17,150 nucleotides of DNA, from contig JAACEU010000001.1 in the NCBI GenBank assembly GCA_011682355.1, positions 1 through 17,150 on the forward strand. Reading direction: 5' to 3'. This document shows positions 13,047 to 17,150 of this stretch, in pieces. Under the pieces are notes generated by a model that ran no database searches, was not told where the DNA came from, and was given only the letters and a program-made list of their open reading frames with translations. Position 1 is the first letter of the stretch, and each line of letters starts with the position of its first letter. The position numbers and the translations under genes are program-made. The stretch comes from Nitrospirota bacterium (lineage in GTDB: Bacteria > Patescibacteriota > Gracilibacteria > UBA1369 > LOWO2-01-FULL-3).

Positions 13047-13421
13047 ATGGCACGTATTGTAGGGGTTAACCTCCCGAAAGAAAAAAGAATAGAAGCGGCA
13101 CTCACAGCAATCTTCGGAATTGGAAGAAGCCTTAGTGCCAAAATTTTAGAAGAAACAGGAATAGACAAAAACACAAAAGTCCAAGATCTTTCAGAAAAAG
13201 AAATTGGACTACTCCGTGAACATGTCGCTAAATTAATCACAGAAGGAGATCTAAAAAGAAAAGTTGCAATGGACGTTAAGCGACTGCAAGAAATCGGATC
13301 ATACAGAGGATTTAGACACAAAAGAGGCCTACCGGCACGAGGACAAAGAACCAGATACAACGCCAGAACAAAGAAAGGAAAGAAAAAAACAATCGCAAAC
13401 AAGAAAACTGTAACTAAATAA
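13047..13421 (+). CDS. rpsM: 30S ribosomal protein S13
   Basis: S13 is in the 30S head, bridges to the 50S (L5) and touches P-site tRNA. The 124 residues start [30 protein letters not shown] (helix-two-turn-helix part). The signature [18 protein letters not shown] is followed by [10 protein letters not shown]. Length is normal; a Lys/Thr tail closes the protein. rpsK starts two bases after the stop, so S13 and S11 form a cassette as in the classical alpha operon. Confidence 0.98.
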   Translation: MARIVGVNLPKEKRIEAALTAIFGIGRSLSAKILEETGIDKNTKVQDLSEKEIGLLREHVAKLITEGDLKRKVAMDVKRLQEIGSYRGFRHKRGLPARGQRTRYNARTKKGKKKTIANKKTVTK

Positions 13422-13423
13422 CC

Positions 13424-13909
13424 ATGGCGGAAAAAGAAGAAAAAAAAGAAGAGGCAACAAAAGTTGCCACAGAGAAAAAAGCTGAAAAGGCTGAAAAACC
13501 TGTCAAAGAAGAAAAATCAGAGCCAAAAGCTAAAAAATCACGCTCAAGATCCAAAAAAAGAAACGTTCCTGAAGGAGCCGCTCATATCCAAGCATCATAC
13601 AACAACACAATCGTGACTTTAACAGAGCCAAACGGAAACGTAATAGCATGGAGCAGTGCCGGAGCAAGCGGATTCAAAGGAGCAAGAAAAGCAACACCAT
13701 ACGCAGCTCAAATATCTGCAGAAAACGCAGCACAAAAAGCATCAGCATATGGATTGGAAAGAGTTCATGTTTACGTAAAAGGAGTTGGAACAGGAAGAGA
13801 ACAAGCAATCCGAGGTTTGGTCTCATCCGGAATAAATATTATCTCAATTAATGACGTTACACCTATTCCACACAACGGTTGTAGAAAGAAAAAACAACGA
13901 AGGATGTAA
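13424..13909 (+). CDS. rpsK: 30S ribosomal protein S11 with charged N-terminal extension
   Basis: S11 lies on the 30S platform near the mRNA exit. The core runs from about residue 47 ([27 protein letters not shown]) to the end ([31 protein letters not shown]) and is fully conserved. The first 45 or so residues are a Lys/Glu/Ala-rich low-complexity extension ending in SRSRSKK, making the protein 161 residues against about 129 in E. coli. The start is supported by its two-base distance from the S13 stop; no internal Met lies between it and the core. A family E hairpin follows the stop. Confidence 0.96.
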   Translation: MAEKEEKKEEATKVATEKKAEKAEKPVKEEKSEPKAKKSRSRSKKRNVPEGAAHIQASYNNTIVTLTEPNGNVIAWSSAGASGFKGARKATPYAAQISAENAAQKASAYGLERVHVYVKGVGTGREQAIRGLVSSGINIISINDVTPIPHNGCRKKKQRRM

Positions 13910-13911
13910 GA

Positions 13912-13932
13912 GCCGGAAGCGAAGCGGACGGC
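13912..13932 (+). repeat. Family E stop-proximal hairpin, copy 2, after rpsK
   Basis: GCCG, GA, AGCGAAGCG, GA, CGGC. It begins three bases after the TAA of S11. The core AGCGAAGCGGAC is the same as in copy 1 inside rplX, with a different but again complementary four-base stem. Confidence 0.6.
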
Positions 13933-13933
13933 C

Positions 13934-14007
13934 CGCGAGCTAAGGCTCGAAGAGTCAGTTCCCCCCGCCAAGGCGGGGTAGGGTCGGGACAGGCGAGCTA
14001 AGCATGA
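13934..14007 (+). ncRNA. Family C structured intergenic RNA element, copy 2, before rpsD
   Basis: Helix 1 is GGCTC (13944-13948) with GAGTC (13952-13956). Helix 2 is GTTCC (13958-13962) with GGGAC (13986-13990). The inner helix CCCCGCC (13963-13969) with GGCGGGG (13972-13978) is three pairs longer than in copy 1 and of different sequence. GTAGGGTCGGGACAGG is identical in both copies. CGAGC (13936-13940) could alternatively pair with GCTCG (13945-13949). The block runs into GCATGA and then the B tail. Confidence 0.6.
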
Positions 14008-14028
14008 GCGGAGCGAATACATTATCCC
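14008..14028 (+). repeat. Family B tail, copy 10, before rpsD
   Basis: GCGGAGCGAATACATTATCCC. The tail ACATTATCCC (14019-14028) is exact; the preceding GAGCGGAGCG replaces the usual stem. The S4 ATG is 17 bases further on. A second ATG at 14004 inside the element is in frame with S4 but is not the start. Confidence 0.6.
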
Positions 14029-14045
14029 ATCAACTAAATCACAAT

Positions 14046-14660
14046 ATGTCTCGATATAGAGGACCAGTAACAAAACAATCAAGAAGATTAGGACTAATGC
14101 TCTTTACCAACGGAGAGAGCAAAACCAAAGCTTTTAACAAAAAAAAATATAAACCGGGTGAACACGGACAAAAAAGATTCACAAAAATTTCTGAATACAG
14201 TAAACAATTACAAGAGAAACAAAAAGCTCGTTTTATGTATGGGATAAGCGAAAAACAATGCTCAAATTACTACAAAAAAGCGGCAAAAAGTGATGAAGTC
14301 ACAGGTATAAAATTCATGAAACTACTGGAACAAAGATTGGACAATGTAATCTACAGGTCCGGAATTGCTTCAACAAGACCACAAGCAAGACAAATGGTAA
14401 GTCACGGACTAGTCGTACTCAAAGGCAAAAAAACTAAAACGCCATCAATTCAAGTAAAAGCCGGTGAAACATTTGAAGTTAGAGAAAAAAGTAAAAGTTC
14501 AAAAATATTTGATGAAGTAAAAAAGAGTAAACCAAGAGCACCAAAATGGTTAAATATCGACGTAAAAGCACTAAAAGGTGAAGTAGTTAAACTTCCTGAT
14601 GATGACGACATTGAAAAAGGAATCGAAAGCCAACTCATCACAGAGTTCTACTCAAAATAA
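14046..14660 (+). CDS. rpsD: 30S ribosomal protein S4
   Basis: S4 nucleates 30S assembly; in E. coli it represses the alpha operon through a mRNA pseudoknot. The ATG at 14046 gives 204 residues starting MSRYRGPVTKQSRRLG, as usual. The in-frame ATG at 14004 would add 14 residues encoded by the C and B elements and is rejected. The N-terminal domain has no zinc cysteines (C- form). The S4 RNA-binding domain is at about residues 92-156 (LEQRLDNVIYRSGIASTRPQARQMVSHGLVV). The end LITEFYSK is typical. rpoA follows after 46 bases that hold an AT-rich tract and a weak TATAAC box but no module. Confidence 0.97.
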   Translation: MSRYRGPVTKQSRRLGLMLFTNGESKTKAFNKKKYKPGEHGQKRFTKISEYSKQLQEKQKARFMYGISEKQCSNYYKKAAKSDEVTGIKFMKLLEQRLDNVIYRSGIASTRPQARQMVSHGLVVLKGKKTKTPSIQVKAGETFEVREKSKSSKIFDEVKKSKPRAPKWLNIDVKALKGEVVKLPDDDDIEKGIESQLITEFYSK

Positions 14661-14706
14661 TACATTTTTTTAAATAACCTCTTCCATATAACATAAACAA
14701 GCCAAA

Positions 14707-15681
14707 ATGCATTTAATTCAAGAAGAAATAGGCATTCCTAAGGTCAAAACAGACAACGTAAGCAACAATCACGTTGTTTTCACCATTGAACCCCTACCCA
14801 CAGGTTACGGTGTTACGTTAGGAAATGCACTACGAAGAGTTTTGCTCTCGTCTTTACCTGGCGCATGCATCACCGGAGTAAAAATCAACGGCATCAGTCA
14901 CGAATACACCACAATTAAAGGCGTAAAGGAAAGCGTTCTGGATATAAATTTAAATCTGAAATTGCTTGATATTAAAAAGGAAACGAAAGACGTATCGGTA
15001 ATCACTTTGGAAACATCCAAAGGAGGAAAAATCACCGGTAAAGACATCAAGTGTCCGGCAGAAGTGGAAATTTTGAACCCGAAGCAATACATTGCAACTC
15101 TCGAAAAAGGCAAAACCCTGAAAATAGAGATGAGAGTCGAAAAAGGAGTAGGATATATTCCTGCCACCATTAGACAAAAAGACGAAAAAGATGCCGAAAT
15201 CATTCTAATTGATGCTCTTTACACACCTGTTAAGAAAGTTAGATATGACGTAGAAGACACTCGTGTGGGACAAATGACTAATCTAGACAAATTAACGCTG
15301 GAAATCGAAACAAACGGATCAATTTCACCGGAAGACGCAATGAAATTTGCCTCTAATCTGCTAAATTCTTATTTCAATATCTTCAACGAAGAAAATATGG
15401 TAGTAGAAGAAGAATACATGTCAGACATCAAATCTATTCTTGAAAAAGAAAAAGAAGAAGAAGCAAACAAACCGGTACAAGAATCATATACACCTATTGA
15501 AATCCTTGGATTCTCACCAAGAACACTTAATGCATTAATCAACGGAGGGATTGGATCAATCGAACAATTGTCTAAATGTACAGAAAGTAAATTGACAAAC
15601 TTGAGAGGATTCGGTAAAAAAGCTCTAACGGAAGTTAGAAATGCACTTGAGAAAAAAGGACTAACCCTGTCTGAAGAATAG
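14707..15681 (+). CDS. rpoA: DNA-directed RNA polymerase alpha subunit
   Basis: The alpha dimer starts RNA polymerase assembly, and its C-terminal domain binds UP elements and activators. The 324-residue protein has the N-terminal domain with TLGNALRRVLLSSLPGA (residues 38-53), the dimer and beta contact region, and VKKVRYDVEDTRVGQMTNLDKLTLEIETNGSISPEDA. After a Glu/Lys linker near 250-262, the C-terminal domain is complete, with ILGFSPRTLNALINGGIGSIEQL and the helix-hairpin-helix LRGFGKKALTEVRNALEKKGL. The G of the TAG stop is the first base of a family A hairpin. Position after rpsD is classical. Confidence 0.98.
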   Translation: MHLIQEEIGIPKVKTDNVSNNHVVFTIEPLPTGYGVTLGNALRRVLLSSLPGACITGVKINGISHEYTTIKGVKESVLDINLNLKLLDIKKETKDVSVITLETSKGGKITGKDIKCPAEVEILNPKQYIATLEKGKTLKIEMRVEKGVGYIPATIRQKDEKDAEIILIDALYTPVKKVRYDVEDTRVGQMTNLDKLTLEIETNGSISPEDAMKFASNLLNSYFNIFNEENMVVEEEYMSDIKSILEKEKEEEANKPVQESYTPIEILGFSPRTLNALINGGIGSIEQLSKCTESKLTNLRGFGKKALTEVRNALEKKGLTLSEE

Positions 15682-15708
15682 CCCGTTCGCCGAAGGCGAA
15701 CACAGGGC
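15681..15708 (+). repeat. Family A stop-proximal hairpin, copy 5, at the rpoA stop
   Basis: GCCC, GTTCGCC, GAA loop, GGCGAAC, ACA bulge, GGGC. The inner stem has seven perfect pairs. Its first base is the last base of the rpoA stop codon. CTACCAACTAAG links it to the B module. Confidence 0.75.
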
Positions 15709-15713
15709 CTACC

Positions 15714-15742
15714 AACTAAGCGCGCGAAGCGCACATTATCCC
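15714..15742 (+). repeat. Family B start-proximal hairpin, copy 11, before rplQ
   Basis: AACTAAGC, GCGC, GAA loop, GCGC, then ACATTATCCC (15733-15742). The L17 ATG lies five bases downstream. The stem matches the copy before rplX, while the tail is the common type. Confidence 0.7.
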
Positions 15743-15747
15743 AACCA

Positions 15748-16122
15748 ATGAGACACAAAGTTAAAAAAGTAAAACTAGGAATAGACAAAGAGCACACAAC
15801 GGCAATTATGCGAAATCTCGCCATGTCTGTCATAATCTACGAAAAGGTAAAAACAACGACTGCAAAAGCTCGTGCTGTACAACCATTCGTAGAAAGATTA
15901 ATCAGCATTGGTAAAAAATCGCAGATGCGAAATGGCGTGAAAGAGAAAAGACACGCAATTAGAGAAATAGAACGTTTACTACAACACGAGAACAGCTCAA
16001 GAAAAATCCTGGAAGTATTAGTAGATAAATACAAAGATAGAACATCCGGATTCACAAGAATCACAAAAATGGGATACAGAAACGGTGACAACGCACCGGT
16101 AGTACAAATTGAATTAGTCTAA
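15748..16122 (+). CDS. rplQ: 50S ribosomal protein L17
   Basis: L17 lies near the exit tunnel. The 124 residues start MRHKVKKVKLGIDKEHTTAIMRNLAMSVIIYEKVKTTTAKARAVQPFVERLI, a clear L17 N-terminus, and end with RTSGFTRITKMGYRNGDNAPVVQIELV, the usual C-terminal strand. Length is normal. rplM follows after 15 bases without a hairpin, so L17, L13 and S9 form the last cassette. Confidence 0.98.
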   Translation: MRHKVKKVKLGIDKEHTTAIMRNLAMSVIIYEKVKTTTAKARAVQPFVERLISIGKKSQMRNGVKEKRHAIREIERLLQHENSSRKILEVLVDKYKDRTSGFTRITKMGYRNGDNAPVVQIELV

Positions 16123-16137
16123 CCAACCAGTAACAAC

Positions 16138-16566
16138 ATGAGAACAACAATCGCAAAAAAAGAAGATGTTAACCAAAAATGGTACTTAGTCGACGCAAAA
16201 GACAAAATCTTAGGTCGAATAGCCACAACTATTGCAAATAAACTTAGAGGAAAAGACAAACCTACATTTTCTCCTCACATGGACTGCGGAGATCACGTAA
16301 TTGTCATTAATGCAGACAAAATCAAACTTACGGGAACAAAAATGGACAGCAAAAAATACTACACACACTCAGGTTATCCCGGAGCAATCAAAGAAGAATC
16401 AGCAAAACGCTTGATAGAAAGAAAACCAACAAGACTGCTGGAACTGGCAGTATCGGGAATGCTACCAAAAAACAAACTCAGAAAAGTATTTATGAAAAAA
16501 TTAAAACTATACGCAGGAGAAGAGCACCAACACAGCGCTCAATCACCTGAAGTATTAGAAGTATAA
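16138..16566 (+). CDS. rplM: 50S ribosomal protein L13
   Basis: L13 is an early 50S assembly protein. The 142-residue protein has the full family pattern: KWYLVDAKDKILGRIATTIANKLRGKDKPTFSPHMDCGDHVIVINADKIKLTG, then KKYYTHSGYPG, and the C-terminal AVSGMLPKNKLRKVFMKKLKLYAGEEHQHSAQSPEVLEV. Length equals that of E. coli L13. In many bacteria rplM-rpsI is a separate operon; here it is attached behind rplQ, as in several Gram-positive and CPR genomes. Confidence 0.98.
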   Translation: MRTTIAKKEDVNQKWYLVDAKDKILGRIATTIANKLRGKDKPTFSPHMDCGDHVIVINADKIKLTGTKMDSKKYYTHSGYPGAIKEESAKRLIERKPTRLLELAVSGMLPKNKLRKVFMKKLKLYAGEEHQHSAQSPEVLEV

Positions 16567-16576
16567 TTAACTAACT

Positions 16577-17023
16577 ATGCCAGCTACAAAGAAAAAAAAA
16601 GAAGAAACTACACCAAAGCCTAAATCAACATTCAAAGGTAAATATTTTTATGCAAACGGAAAAAGAAAGACTTCAGTTGCAAAAGTCAGACTATATAAAG
16701 GTGACGGGAAAATCATAATCAACAACAAATTAATCAATGAATTTGTTCCAATCAAAACTTTAATCGGACTTATCAAATTCCCTTTCAAAGTAGTGGGAGC
16801 TGAAAAACAATATGACGTTTCTGCCAAAGTGGAAGGAGGAGGTGTAACTTCTCAAGCAGAAGCCGTTCGACATGGAATTGCAAAAGGCCTTATAGAAGCC
16901 GATCCCCTATCAAAACCAAGCCTCAAAAAAGCCGGCCTCCTCACACGAGACTCAAGAACCAAAGAAAGAAAGAAATTCGGTCTAAAACGAGCTCGTAAAG
17001 GACCACAATTCAGCAAACGTTAG
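16577..17023 (+). CDS. rpsI: 30S ribosomal protein S9 with charged N-terminal extension
   Basis: S9 sits in the 30S head and its C-terminal tail reaches the P-site tRNA. The core starts near residue 24 (YFYANGKRKTSVAKVRLYKGDGKIIINN) and ends with GLLTRDSRTKERKKFGLKRARKGPQFSKR, including the conserved terminal Lys-Arg that contacts the tRNA anticodon stem. About 20 Lys/Glu/Thr/Pro residues precede the core (MPATKKKKEETTPKPKST), so the protein is 148 long against 130 in E. coli. It is the last gene of the superoperon. Confidence 0.98.
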   Translation: MPATKKKKEETTPKPKSTFKGKYFYANGKRKTSVAKVRLYKGDGKIIINNKLINEFVPIKTLIGLIKFPFKVVGAEKQYDVSAKVEGGGVTSQAEAVRHGIAKGLIEADPLSKPSLKKAGLLTRDSRTKERKKFGLKRARKGPQFSKR

Positions 17024-17025
17024 CA

Positions 17026-17050
17026 GAAATTTTTCATTAAAAAAATTTTC
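17026..17050 (+). terminator. Weak A/T hairpin after rpsI, possible operon end
   Basis: GAAATTTTT (17026-17034) can pair with AAAAATTTTC (17041-17050) with one unpaired base, around a CATTAA loop. CTTCCTATC follows, not a U-run, so it is a poor intrinsic terminator, but it is the only hairpin after the last ribosomal gene. None of the A-E modules occurs here. Confidence 0.3.
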
Positions 17051-17119
17051 CTTCCTATCAAAACTATTCCAATCTTTCCTTTTTTGCTAAAATCCCCTTA
17101 GCATATCCTCATTTTTTCT

Positions 17120-17150
17120 ATGCCCACAACACCTACCTACATCGAAAAAG
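17120..17150 (+). CDS. Possible start of the next gene, cut by window end
   Basis: ATG at 17120 opens MPTTPTYIEK and runs to the window edge without a stop. A TAAAAT box (17088-17093) lies 26 bases before it, close to the distance expected for a short-leader promoter, but no convincing -35 is visible. The preceding ATTTTTTCTA also occurs upstream of the two strong promoters, so the region may instead be another promoter with a later start. Ten residues are too few to name a product. Confidence 0.3.
   Translation, partial: MPTTPTYIEK

Noticed and set aside
14004..14045. In-frame ATG giving S4 a 14-residue longer N-terminus
   Set aside because: The extra codons translate the end of the C element and the B tail. 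S4 proteins begin MSRYRGP as at 14046.
14661..14706. Promoter before rpoA (TATAAC at 14687-14692)
   Set aside because: No -35 element other than a T-run lies at suitable spacing, and the 46-base gap is simply AT-rich.
1181..15742. Modules as intrinsic terminators
   Set aside because: No hairpin of families A-E is followed by a U-run, and terminators at ten positions inside an essential operon would be implausible.

Overview
The window holds one long, uniformly plus-strand superoperon of translation genes, equivalent to the joined S10, spc, alpha and L13-S9 operons of model bacteria. The order is L3, L4, L23, L2, S19, L22, S3, L16, L29, S17, L14, L24, L5, S14, S8, L6, L18, S5, L15, SecY, adenylate kinase, methionine aminopeptidase, IF-1, L36, S13, S11, S4, RNA polymerase alpha, L17, L13, S9. 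That is 31 genes, 26 of them ribosomal proteins. The 3' half of a cation/Ca2+ exchanger gene precedes it (1-440), and the first codons of an unidentified gene may follow it (from 17120). The coding sequence is AT-rich and full of AAA and AGA codons. L30 is absent: S5 and L15 overlap by one base where rpmD would normally lie. This loss, the low GC and the overall gene order fit a Patescibacteria/CPR bacterium. UGA is used only as a stop (L23, L29, Map) and never occurs inside the conserved genes, so the code is standard, which argues against Gracilibacteria and Absconditabacteria. A finer placement (for example Peregrinibacteria) would be a guess.

Two sigma70-like promoters stand out, each with a 17-base spacer and the same T-tract-CTATTG context: one before rplC (470-498) and one before infA (12501-12529). 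None of the 31 genes has a clear GGAGG Shine-Dalgarno sequence. Many junctions are tight or overlap by 1-4 bases, so translational coupling is likely.

The remarkable part is between the genes. Every wide gap inside the operon, except the two promoter gaps and L36-S13, is filled by small GC-rich palindromic modules that follow a grammar. A stop-proximal hairpin abuts or overlaps the upstream stop codon (families here called A, D and E). An optional structured block of about 70 nt follows (family C, before S8 and before S4). Last comes a start-proximal hairpin ending in ACATTATCCC, or AACAATATATC, just upstream of the next start (family B). The stems change on both arms together between copies while loops, bulges and flanks stay constant, as expected for selected RNA structure. 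The modules cut the operon into cassettes: L3 | L4-L23 | L2-S19 | L22-S3 | L16-L29-S17-L14 | L24 | L5-S14 | S8 to Map | IF-1 | L36 | S13-S11 | S4-RpoA | L17-L13-S9. Two modules encode the last residues of L3 and L24, one pair forms an exact 49-bp repeat, and a similar GC-rich core lies inside secY. I do not recognise this system. RNA processing, mRNA stabilisation, translational insulation, protein binding or spread of a palindromic mobile repeat are all possible.

Layout: 1-440 exchanger 3' end; 441-603 promoter and structured leader; 604-12474 L3 to Map; 12475-12561 promoter gap; 12562-17023 IF-1 to S9; 17024-17150 weak hairpin, promoter-like box and a possible new gene start.
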